A stretch of DNA of 64,000 nt. Origin: Polytrichum commune (lineage: Eukaryota; Streptophyta; Polytrichopsida; Polytrichales; Polytrichaceae). The DNA is taken from contig OX485807.1 of NCBI GenBank assembly GCA_950295325.1, positions 24,399,666 through 24,463,665 of the forward strand, written 5' to 3'. Below the pieces are notes generated by a model that was not told the DNA's origin, made no database searches, and worked only from the letters and a program-made list of their open reading frames with translations. Positions 24,143-32,627 of the stretch are shown one piece after another (position 1 is the stretch's first letter; each line of letters begins with the position of its first letter). Both the position numbers and the translations under genes were made by a program.

Positions 24143-25227
24143 TGATTTTGCACAAATGCGGTATTTTGGTGCTCCCACGTACTCCCATAATTTATTACTT
24201 ACGTCAAAATTGATACAAGTTACAACCTTAGGGCCTTCGGTTTACATTTAGACCACAAAGCGAACGTTACCTTCAAAGTTGTATCATTTTATTATAGTAA
24301 TAAAATTATTTATTGCATGTCTTTCAAAATTTTAAAAATACAATATGATTGTCAACTTGGCATTGCAATTACTCTCCAACAACATGTTATGCCTTTATTA
24401 ATTATTATTTTGTATTATTCTTACTGTGAATGGAGTTTTATGTTTATTTATTGTGTTTCTTAAAGAAAATGATTTTATAAATATTGCAATCCCCTATTGC
24501 TCGATTGTACATGCTTCGTTAGTGACATCCTCTTTTTGAGGACCTTTCTATCCGTTTTATATAATTATATCTTTATGTGGTATTCAATATTGCTATGTAG
24601 TCAATAGTACTTTTGGTTAGACTATCATATGAATTACTAATATTCAAGTAAGTTTTTAAAAGTTTTGAATAACATTAAAACATGTGGCATCCATATGCTA
24701 TCTTTTACACGATCTTATAAATGACAACTTGTCGGTAAATCCTTTTTATATTACATATTATTTGAACATGAAATATGTTCATTATGTCCAAAGTCTTCCT
24801 CCGTTCCTATACAATTTTCTAAATATGGTACAAAAATGCCTAATCCGAATCTGAATCGAGGTCTATTCTAGCTGAAGTAGATCCTCATCGTGCTCGTGAT
24901 GATTCCCCCGCTTCCATGCTTCGCGTTGTTCTACGGGTGAGGTATGGACGACTACCAGGACACAATGGAACGGCATTACGTGGTCTAGGCCCACCATTTA
25001 GCCATCTCAATACCGCATCATCCGCAACTCTATGCAAGAGTGCATCAATTGCAGCCTGTTCTTGTGGTACCCCACCTCTAACTGCAATTCAAATCTCGGA
25101 TCCCGTTCCGTAGGCATGTCATCTGCATCTTCTTCCAAATTATGCTCCGATACTGATTCGAGACCTGCGCATTGTACCAAGGAGGATGAATGCCTCTCTT
25201 TAATTGTCTGCTGGTTGTATCCCAATG
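24143..25227. other. 3' flank of transposase and possible exon of minus-strand gene
   Basis: 24150-24880 is AT-rich with no supported gene and probably holds the transposase 3' end. From 25231 to 25007 a minus-strand frame (74 codons, acidic, LEEDADDMPTERDPRFELQ) is protein-like and lies directly after the stop of the coiled-coil gene in another frame. It could be a further exon or a frameshifted tail of that gene. Confidence 0.4.
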
Positions 25228-26670
25228 TCATTTAAGAGTTTGGTACAAAAATATTTTCAAATCATGATCGGGGGGCTTGTTGGGATACCTGCGGAATGGA
25301 TATTCAAGAACTTGGGTCACATCCCAATGGTGATCTGGGTCGGTCATTTGACGCCCATCGATGCTCCCGTTTGGCAATGTCCACTCATTAGTTATATCCC
25401 ACTTACTAGGGTACATATACTCATCTTTTGGCCATGACGTGAGCATCACGTTCCGCATTCTCTGATTGCGGTTCCATTCTTTCTAGATGCTCTCAAACTC
25501 AGCTTCAAATTGACGAGCCTTGACCATAGCAAGCAATGTGCTTGTCCTCATATTCTTGCGCTCCACAATCGCATCCAATAGGAATTTCTTCAACCTTGCA
25601 TTCTGCTCCTCCAGTCCGCCAATCTTGGCTTCGTGATCAACAACCACTTCATTGACCACTTGAAGTTGTTGTTGCATGTCCACCACCTCCTTTTGCAAAG
25701 CCTCTATCTTTCCTCGCATTACTTCATTCCTCATACATACTTCCAGAGCTTGTGACTTTGCAAGCTTGGCTTCCTGTACAGCTGTGTCCCTCTCTGCTTT
25801 CAAAGACTAAAGGTTAATTGGTGTACTATTTGAACTGCCAGCCTCCCCCATCGTAAGTGTTGCAACTTTATTTTCCAACTCGAAAACCCTTCCTTTATAT
25901 TCACGAATTTCCGCGGCATGTTGCTTACGCAATTCTTCCATTGTGTTCTCCATCGGGTCCGCTCCAAGTTCACCAAGGTTTACCTCGTCTAGGACCTCGT
26001 TAAGCACATCGTTGATCAGGTTGTTGACCTCGACATTTGCCTCCATGCCCTCATCCATATGCTCAAACGCCTTCTCGATGGCCATCTCCATGTCATTGGC
26101 TGGTCGTTTACGATTACGTGGCTTTTTTGGTTCCCGACCCTCTGGAATTGGGGCCCCAGGCTCATCCACTAGTCTAGGATTCCTTCTAAACCACTCCGGA
26201 ACTGGAGTGTATGGAATATCTGGTACTGTGTATTTAGTGAATGCAATTCCAATACCCCCAAATTTCTGACCATGCAGAGCAGCCAAACTTGACCAATCCA
26301 CCCTAACTCGCAACACGTGCTCCGCATACATCATACACGCCACCGACTTTGGAATTGCACTTTTGGGCCATCTATCCAAATTGGAGATACTTCTAAGTAT
26401 CGTTAGGAATCTCCATTTTGCATCCACGTCATCAAACTGCATATAACTTGCACTAATGGCCTTGCAATGTCGCTCGTGACAAGGTCTTGGCCACAACTGA
26501 TCAAAGTGAGGGAAACCCACGTACTGCATTGCAGTCTTCGCTGACCACGGTTGTGGTACATTCTCCCAACCTGCCCTAGCTTTTCGGGTGTTGTCATCAT
26601 AAACATCCCACTCCAACCCAGCGGCCTTGCGTACATGTGATCTGTGACAACCTGATCCTCCACTTGCCAT
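25228..26670 (-). pseudogene. Coiled-coil cargo protein of the hAT element, two TAG stops
   Basis: From ATG at 26670 (MASGGSGC...) one minus-strand frame continues to TGA at 25228-25230, 480 codons, interrupted by TAG at 25807-25809 and 25483-25485. The frame is also open upstream to about 26718, but without another ATG. The N-terminal 170 residues look globular with many Trp (LEWDVYD, PHFDQLWPRPCHERH, DAKWRFLTILRSI). A Pro/Arg/Lys-rich basic stretch (REPKKPRNRKRPAND) may be a nuclear signal. About 200 residues of predicted coiled coil follow (TMEELRKQHAAEI, EKLEEQN-like heptads), then a Trp- and Pro-rich end (WPKDEYMYPSKWDI). Family unknown. Both stops could come from CAG to TAG changes. Orientation is opposite to the transposase. 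It may be an accessory protein, but no function is shown. Confidence 0.65.
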
Positions 26671-27088
26671 GTCTGGAAATCCTTCACTTGCCGTATCCAC
26701 CCAAATTGTAGTTTCTAATTCTAATCTAGAACTCTAATTTTTAAATTACTAATTGCACTTCATAATAGTGGTACAAAACATCCAAGCATACACTTCAAAA
26801 TAGTGTTGCTGTGGAATTAGTTCAAAAATGTCGTTAAAAATTAAACTACAAAAATTCAGCACACCCTTCGAGCACCCCGCTACTAGCGCTCACGCAGAGG
26901 CCAGTTGACTAGGCGCGTCACAAGGAATATGCCAAAAAGGCAATATGCCACGTCACAAGGGAACGGGTCCACGTGGATCACACCCACAAACAGGTTAGTA
27001 AAAAAAGTATAAAAGGATCCCAGAAAATGGATCCTTAACTCCTCCGAGCACCTCGCTACCCCGCACTCTGTAGTAGAGGAGGGTCGTC
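26671..27088. other. Putative promoter/leader of the minus-strand coiled-coil gene
   Basis: This lies between the gene's ATG and C-rich array 2. It contains GTATAAAAGG at about 27008 on the plus strand and a GGATCC-containing short inverted repeat (GGATCC...GGATCC around 27016-27035). No other coding signal is seen. Confidence 0.35.
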
Positions 27089-27448
27089 TGGTCGTCCGCA
27101 CCCGTTCCCTCCCGTCCGCGCCCGGTCCCCCCCCAGTCCGCACCTGTTCCCGACCCCGTCCGCACCCGTTCCCGCCCCCGTCCGCACCCGTTCCCTTATG
27201 TCCGCCGCCACGTTTCCTACGTCCTCACCCGTTCCCTTACGTCCGCCCCCTCGTTCCCTACGTCCGCCCCATGTTCCACTCCATCCGCTCCCGCGTTCCC
27301 CCGTCCGCTCCCCTCCGTACGCTCCCATGTTCCCCTCCGTCCGCCCTATTTCCCTTACGTCCGCTCCAATATTCCCATAAGTCCGCTCCATGTTCCCCTA
27401 CGTCCGCTTTAGAGTTCCCATCCGTCCGCTCCCGCGTTCCCCTTGAAT
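27089..27448. repeat. C-rich CpG minisatellite 2
   Basis: Imperfect units of GTCCGC(C/A)CC and CGTTCCC, spaced 20-25 bp, C-rich on the plus strand like the other three arrays. It lies upstream of the minus-strand coiled-coil gene, so relative to that gene it reads G-rich. Confidence 0.9.
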
Positions 27449-27460
27449 CTGCACTTTTTA

Positions 27461-27598
27461 TTTTTTTTTGGAAGTTTGGACATAGTCTCGGTTTTTTGGC
27501 TCTCAAAACTTCATATGAAGTCCAAAAAATGAGTTCTTGGTATCCATGGATAGGTAATGAAGTCCTCTACATGAATATGCAATAATATTTCTACTGCA
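27461..27598 (+). repeat. Shared hAT module, copy 1
   Basis: About 138 bp beginning TTTTTTTTGGAAGTTTGG and ending ATTTCTACTGC, nearly identical to 31754-31913 and 36250-36412 and in the same orientation. It includes TTCATATGAAGT, TATCCATGGATAGG and CTCTACATGAATATGC. Here it follows a C-rich array, whereas the other two copies precede one. It has no coding potential. Confidence 0.9.
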
Positions 27599-28001
27599 GA
27601 TTCCCGCGTCCCCCCATCTAACTTAGGCCCTTTGCAAATAATATATGTGACATTAAATATCATAACCAGTGTACTTATCCACACAAAACTAATGAAGGAT
27701 CCCTCAAGCAACAAAGTAACCAATGTAGTATGATGACCAACAAATTATCACCCCTATGGAGATTTTTTATCTATACAACAATTTGTCGTAAGGACAAATA
27801 CACTAAAATACACATATTTTCTATTCTATATATAATATTAAAATTTCAAAATTTGTAAGACAACGATGAACATGCATAGAAGTATGCAATAATAAGCGGT
27901 TGCAATATCATAGAAGTGGTACAACATATTGTACAAGTAATAACTTTATTATTGTGACGACGGTACAAACCATGCACGATTTAATATTCCACTTCATTCC
28001 G

Positions 28002-28556
28002 TCATGGCAACCTCGTAGATGCTTGTGGCTTCCGTCGAGGGTCCATTTTTGGAAGAGGATTCCGTCGAAGTAAATCAACATAGCTAATCGTTCGGTCTTT
28101 CATCCGTTCCTTCAATGGTAGCCGATGAGGCGATAATCCTCTCCTCTTCCTACGAAAAGACAAAGTCCTTGAAGATTCTTTCACTACCTTGACATCTTCA
28201 ATGTCGATTGAATTGTCATCCACATGCCCGGGCTTCACCCAAATATCCACGCTCAAATCAACCACATCATTTGGATCTCCTCCCACGCTTTTTGTTAGGT
28301 CCTTCTCCACTGCATTGATCTCGAATTTCGCCGCATATCGTCGTTGGTCCTCCTCCACCCTCAACTTCCATGCTTGTGTAGATTGTGAGAAGGGGGTCAT
28401 AACATAGTCATCACGAAATCGATCTCTACCACTTCTCTCATCTCTTTCACGCTCGGATGATGGATTGAATGGAATATCGGGTTCACCTAAATTTACTATC
28501 TCCTCATCACATCCTAGACCCTCAAACATGTCTCTCTTCTTTCCCATCCTATCCAT
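28002..28556 (-). CDS. Charged 184-residue protein of the hAT element, unknown
   Basis: An intact ATG-to-TGA frame. The protein is highly charged: MDRMGKKRDMFEGLG at the start, an Arg/Asp/Glu-rich stretch at about residues 35-50 (SERERDERSGRDRFRDD), an acidic middle (DDNSIDIEDVKVV) and a basic end (RRKRRGLSPHRLPLKERMK, then RRNPLPKMDPRRKP) that could bind nucleic acid or be a nuclear signal. No family was recognised. It is on the same strand as the coiled-coil gene, 1.3 kb upstream of it, with C-rich array 2 and module copy 1 between. It could be an exon of a larger gene or an independent cargo gene. Confidence 0.5.
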   Translation of the reverse strand: MDRMGKKRDMFEGLGCDEEIVNLGEPDIPFNPSSERERDERSGRDRFRDDYVMTPFSQSTQAWKLRVEEDQRRYAAKFEINAVEKDLTKSVGGDPNDVVDLSVDIWVKPGHVDDNSIDIEDVKVVKESSRTLSFRRKRRGLSPHRLPLKERMKDRTISYVDLLRRNPLPKMDPRRKPQASTRLP

Positions 28557-28826
28557 GATACTCTATTCTCGTTATATGTATGAGTCTAAATGCTCTACTT
28601 ATATACTGAGCTCAAAGGACTTTATGAAATTTAAAATATTTGATGTAATCCAAGATGTAGAGGATCCAATTCTCGTTGGTAAGATAAAGACAACACAATA
28701 GGAATAAAAAGAAAGTTGGTAAAGTCAAAAAGTTAGTTGCATTTTTTGAAAAAATCCCCCGACACCCGCATTGGAGACCTCTTTGATACCTCTTTGAAGC
28801 TTCTATATTTGATGGGTTTTCTTTTC

Positions 28827-29359
28827 ATTCAACAAATCACATGTTTATGCTTCAACCTTAGTGGTTCGTATGGTTTCACAACCCACACGCATTCGAATAT
28901 CATTTTAATTCAACAAAGTACATATTTGTGCTTCAACCTTTCTGGTTCAAATGGTTTCACAACGCATTTCAGGCATCCGAATGCCATTTTCATTCAACAA
29001 ATCACATATTTGTACTTCAACCTTAGTGGTTCGTATGGTTTCACAACCCACATGCATTCGAATGTCATTTTAATTCAACAAATTACATATTTGTGCTTCA
29101 ACCTTTCTTGTTCATATGGTTTCACAACGCATTTCAGGCATCCGAATGTCATTTTCATTCAACAAATCATATATTTGTGCTTCAATCTTAGTGGTTCGTA
29201 TGGTTTCACAACCCACACGCATTCGAATGTCATTTTAATTCAACATAGTACATATTTGTGCTTCAACCTTTCTGGTTCATATGGTTTCACAACGCATATC
29301 AGGCATCCGAATGCCATCTTCATTCAACAATTCACATATTTGAGCTTCAACCTTAGTGG
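28827..29359. repeat. 165-bp dimeric tandem repeat
   Basis: ATTCAAC starts subunits at 28827, 28908, 28992, 29073, 29157, 29238 and 29322, alternating spacings of 81 and 84 bp, so the true unit is a 165-bp dimer in about 3.2 copies. Both subunit types contain TGCTTCAACCTT and TATGGTTTCACAAC. As 165 is divisible by three the array is open in one frame, which explains its long artificial frame. It is interrupted at 29360 by a transposon and resumes at 30083-30165. Confidence 0.9.
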
Positions 29360-30074
29360 CTCGGGGGGTGCACTGTACTAAACATGTACGAGTATACGTG
29401 AATGCACAGGAGGGGTATTGATTTGGACCTTGCCGTATTACGTATACATATGGCATACATGTTATAATTTATAGTTACGTACATATATGGAAGGCCTTTA
29501 AAAATTATACAATAATTGTACTTGTATGGTATTGTTACTATACTACATATCATAAGTTTTCATATTGGATGCGGAGGAAGTTTTGTAATCGTTGGGTGGA
29601 GTATAGGGATCCAATTGACTTGATGGACCGTCCATCAAACGTGGACATTGGTTTATATTGGTATCAAAAAGGGGCTAACAACAAGTGGACATGTGATCTT
29701 ACTGATCATTTGATGGTAGACTTAGAGACAATAATTGCATTGGCTATAATGACATATATTGGTGAATCAAATGTTTATGAGTTACATCCGGGAGATGAAA
29801 AAGTTTTCAACGACTTTGCTGATGAAAGCTAGGATATTTTGTTATACATATTATAGGGGTTGATTATTGTTCAAAATTATATTTGTATACTTATGTTGAT
29901 GACTATATATGAATGGATGTTTTTTGTGTATACATATTGTCACTTGTATATTTATTATTGCAATTGTATGTGTATTACTTCATTTCACAAAAAATAACTT
30001 GTATATAGGGGGTTTTTAGAATATGCAGTGAACGCACGTGATTCTAGGTTTTAATGAAAGGTGCACCCCCCGAG
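29360..30074 (+). mobile_element. 715-bp inverted-repeat transposon with 8-bp duplication
   Basis: The ends CTCGGGGGGTGCAC (29360-29373) and its exact complement (30061-30074) form a perfect 14-bp inverted repeat. The flanks are both CTTAGTGG (29352-29359 and 30075-30082). The tandem repeat on the two sides joins seamlessly if the element and one CTTAGTGG are removed, confirming the insertion. The 8-bp duplication suggests hAT-type transposition, but the ends do not match the enclosing hAT element. It carries an 87-codon frame. Confidence 0.85.
29569..29832 (+). CDS. 87-residue protein of the 715-bp element, unknown
   Basis: An ATG-to-TAG frame. Features are a basic Trp-containing start (MRRKFCNRWVEYRDP), a central YWYQKGANNKWTCDLTDH and an acidic end (HPGDEKVFNDFADES). 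A degenerate relative sits in the second copy of the element at about 30840-30975 (same order: YW.., T/KW.C/., HLMVDL). It may be a captured host exon fragment or the residue of a transposase; neither can be shown here. Confidence 0.4.
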   Translation: MRRKFCNRWVEYRDPIDLMDRPSNVDIGLYWYQKGANNKWTCDLTDHLMVDLETIIALAIMTYIGESNVYELHPGDEKVFNDFADES

Positions 30075-30082
30075 CTTAGTGG

Positions 30083-30165
30083 TTCGTATGGTTTCACAAC
30101 CCACACGCATCCCCTTGCCCTTTCATTCAACAATTCACATATTTGTGCTTCAACCTTCGTGGTTC
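30083..30165. repeat. Continuation of the 165-bp dimeric repeat
   Basis: Matches the TATGGTTTCACAACCCACACGCAT and ATTCAACAATTCACATATTTGTGC parts of the array left of the inserted transposon, then ends in a telomere-like tract (AAACCCTAAATCCTAAACCC, 30167-30198). Confidence 0.85.
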
Positions 30166-30166
30166 A

Positions 30167-30198
30167 TAAACCCTAAATCCTAAACCCTAAACCCTACG
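30167..30198. repeat. Telomere-like CCCTAAA tract
   Basis: About four degenerate units of the plant telomere repeat (AAACCCTAAATCC, TAAACCCTAAACCC). It stands at the edge of the tandem repeat, so it may mark a repaired break and not a chromosome end. Confidence 0.7.
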
Positions 30199-30394
30199 TC
30201 ATTCCAAATTGCTATCACATACGTGCTATTATTTTGTTCTCACACTCATGTAGAAGTGTTTCCATACATGGTTTGAAGGTTTAGGTTTCCAGCTTTCCAA
30301 CGAACCCACCCGCTTTTTTTTACGATGCCTACAGCGAAAGTTAAACATTCGCAAATCGCGAGGACTACTTCAAGTTGGCACAATCTCTACTTAG

Positions 30395-30483
30395 ACATAT
30401 AACTTATGGTATACATTGGGGTTTTTAGAAGGGGTCATGAACGCACGTGATTCTCAAACATAATGTAGAGTGCATCCCCCGAG
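30395..30483 (+). mobile_element. Right-end fragment of a second copy of the 715-bp element
   Basis: GGGTTTTTAGAAG, ATGAACGCACGTGATTCT and GTGCATCCCCCGAG match the last 90 bp of the element at 29360-30074. The left part of this copy is absent. Confidence 0.7.
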
Positions 30484-30631
30484 TTCCCATAGGCTTTATA
30501 AAGATATCTTACCAACACCTTACACAAATTATAACATTCTAGAAAAGCACATTAATCTGGTCCACATTGATATTAAACTAGGGAATTGGTGTGGGCTTAA
30601 ATTTAATGTGGCCCACATTAGTGATCATTTA

Positions 30632-30975
30632 GGAGGGGTGCACTATACTAATTCCGTATGAATATATGTGAGTGCACAAAAGAGGTATTGATTTGAACTT
30701 TGTTGTATTATGTATACATATTCTTTACAAAATTATAAGTTGTAGTTATGTAAATATATAGAATAATTTAAAAAAATATACAGCATCTCTACTAACTTGT
30801 ATGGTAGTGTCACTAGATTTTATAGAATAAGGTTTATTTTATTTTAGTATTGGCTTAAACTGGTACATAAAAAGAACCAACCACAAGTGAACATACGATC
30901 TTACATATCATTTGATGGTAGACTTCAAAACAATAATTGCATTAGCTTTTATGACATGTATTACAAATCAGATTA
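30632..30975 (+). mobile_element. Left-half fragment of a copy of the 715-bp element
   Basis: From GAGGGGTGCACTATACTA onward it matches the left half of the 29360 element, including GAGGTATTGATTTG and a decayed version of its 87-codon frame, and stops near 30975. It lies 148 bp right of the right-end fragment, so the two ends face each other in inside-out order. Confidence 0.7.
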
Positions 30976-31239
30976 TGGGAGGATTGAATGGAAACATATG
31001 CTTAGGGACTTGGAAAAAGGGTCGGACGTGGCCTACCATGACATTCTTAACAAATTTGATTTTATTTGGGGGGTCAAAGGTCTTATTGTGACCCGTAGCA
31101 ACTTAGTCCCTACTTGGAAGGATAGGCCTCAAATGAGCATTATTTATAGATTTCCACTTAGGCTACGCTGTTTCGGCTGGGTTGGTTGTATTTTCAATTT
31201 GTGCCAAAAAAAAGAATAAGACATGTATTGCAAATCTAA
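30976..31239. other. No recognised feature
   Basis: Short open frames only. The DNA joins a truncated transposon copy to a fold-back element. Confidence 0.4.
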
Positions 31240-31745
31240 GGGCCGGTTCACAATATGGCCAAACTTTGAGAGGTTCAACATTTGGACCAATGAAAATGTT
31301 GAAATGCCCAAAGTCCGTCCTCTCGGCCTTCACACTAGAGGCCGAAGTCCAAAGGACGTCGTCTCCAAAAGAGCCTAGGTGGCAACACTTTTAGGAAGTT
31401 ATGGCGCCAAGAGTTCGGCCTCTCGAGCAAAGTTTGGGTATAGCAAAATGCTCAACCCAAACTTCCGTCGAGAGGCCGAACTTTTTTTTCATCAAAATAA
31501 TCAATCATTGACAAGATCTTGGCCGTTAGATTGGAGGGGTTATTTTGAGCAAGGAATAAAGTGGCATGCTCCTTTGAGTTTGGACTTTGCGCTTGGCCTT
31601 TGGAGGCTTCACACTATGCCCAACTAAGGCTACCCTTACTATATTTTATTGGTTATTTTCAGTTCATTTCTTTGGACTCTCAACAAAGTTGGGCCACTCA
31701 ATCGCACGGCCTCTCAACTTGGACGGCCATAGTGTGAACTCGGTC
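31240..31745. mobile_element. Fold-back/MITE-like element
   Basis: The left end GGGCCGGTTCACAATATGG and the right end, read inward, GACCGAGTTCACACTATGG match over about 35 bp with a few changes, both continuing to TTGAGAGG or TTTGAGAGG. A strong internal hairpin occupies 31412-31482. The ends are GC-rich and near-palindromic. No clear target duplication was found. Confidence 0.65.
31412..31482. repeat. Internal hairpin of the fold-back element
   Basis: The 28-base arm 31412-31439 (AGTTCGGCCTCTCGA...) pairs with 31455-31482 (...TCGAGAGGCCGAACT), with two or three mismatches in the middle and a 15-nt loop. Confidence 0.85.
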
Positions 31746-31753
31746 ATTTACAC

Positions 31754-31913
31754 TTTTTTTTTTAAAGTTTAGACATAGTATCCGTTTTTTGGCTCTAAAA
31801 AATTCATATGAAGTCCAAAAAATGAGTTCTTGGTATCCATGGATAGGTAATGAAGTCCTCTACATGAATATGCAATAATATTTCTACTGCCAGAAAATAT
31901 ATGGCCGCAATTC
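31754..31913 (+). repeat. Shared hAT module, copy 2
   Basis: Same sequence as 27461-27598 and 36250-36412, extended by AGAAAATATATGGCCGCAATT, and leading straight into C-rich array 3. It lies upstream of the kinase gene. Confidence 0.9.
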
Positions 31914-31914
31914 C

Positions 31915-32352
31915 ACGTTGTTCCCCTGCCCCCTTCAACCCCGTTCCCTCCCGTCCGCCTCACGTTCCCCACCCATCCGCCCCACGTTCCCCTCCGTGCG
32001 TTCACGTTCCCTCTCGTCCGCTCACCGTTCCCTTCCGTCCGCCCGCGTTCCCTCTCGTCTGCTCCCCGTTCCCTTCCGTCCGCCCTCGTTCCCTACCGCG
32101 TTCTCCTCCCGTCCGCCCCACGTTCCCTACCGTCCGCCCCATGTTCCCTCCCGTTCCCTCCCGTCCGCGCTCCGTTCCCTTCCGTCCGCGCTCCGTTCCC
32201 TTCCGTCCGCCCGCGTTCCCTCCCGAGTTCCCCTACGTCCGCCCACTCGTTCCCTCAGTCCGCCCCCTCGTTCCCTCCGTCCGCCCACTCGTTCCCTCAG
32301 TCCGCCCCCTCGTTCCCTCCGTCCGCCCCCGCGTTCCCACGTTCCCCACATG
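31915..32352. repeat. C-rich CpG minisatellite 3
   Basis: About 20 units, most regular at 32225-32340, where 21-bp units alternate (CGTTCCCTCCGTCCGCCC and CGTTCCCTCAGTCCGCCC forms). It lies between module copy 2 and the kinase promoter. Long reading frames across it, rich in Ser, Arg and Pro, are a composition artefact. Confidence 0.92.
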
Positions 32353-32414
32353 TCCTTTTTGTGCCCCATGTCAAATCCGACCGGGATCCCATAATGATTG
32401 TGCACCCCTTTGCC

Positions 32415-32423
32415 TATATAAAG
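32415..32423 (+). promoter_or_regulatory. Candidate TATA box of the kinase gene
   Basis: TATATAAAG in TGCCTATATAAAGCCGTGG, 63 bp after the C-rich array and 205 bp before the kinase ATG. This repeats the array-TATA-gene order of the transposase gene. Confidence 0.65.
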
Positions 32424-32627
32424 CCGTGGGGCTTTAGTTCCCCTCATTTTCCTCTCCTCCCACCACAAAGGGACCCGAGACCTTATTGCCGTCCCAAGGA
32501 CAGCGGCACCGCGCGGGTCTCAGGGGGTTTGGGAGGGCAGGGCAAATTGTGGGGGAACCCTCGCAATTTTTTTTCCAGATTCACTTGCTGATTTCTACAT
32601 TCACTCACTCACGCGGTTTTTTTCACG

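Noticed and set aside
28737-29381. 214-codon frame with repeating FNLSGSYGFTTH
   Set aside because: The 165-bp unit is divisible by three, so one frame stays open; there is no start context, domain or decay pattern to support coding.
31901-32437. Long Ser/Arg/Pro-rich open frames on both strands
   Set aside because: They translate the C-rich minisatellite; every frame is open because the DNA has few A and T, so stops are rare. The same holds for 20464-20763, 27056-27506 and 36312-36791.
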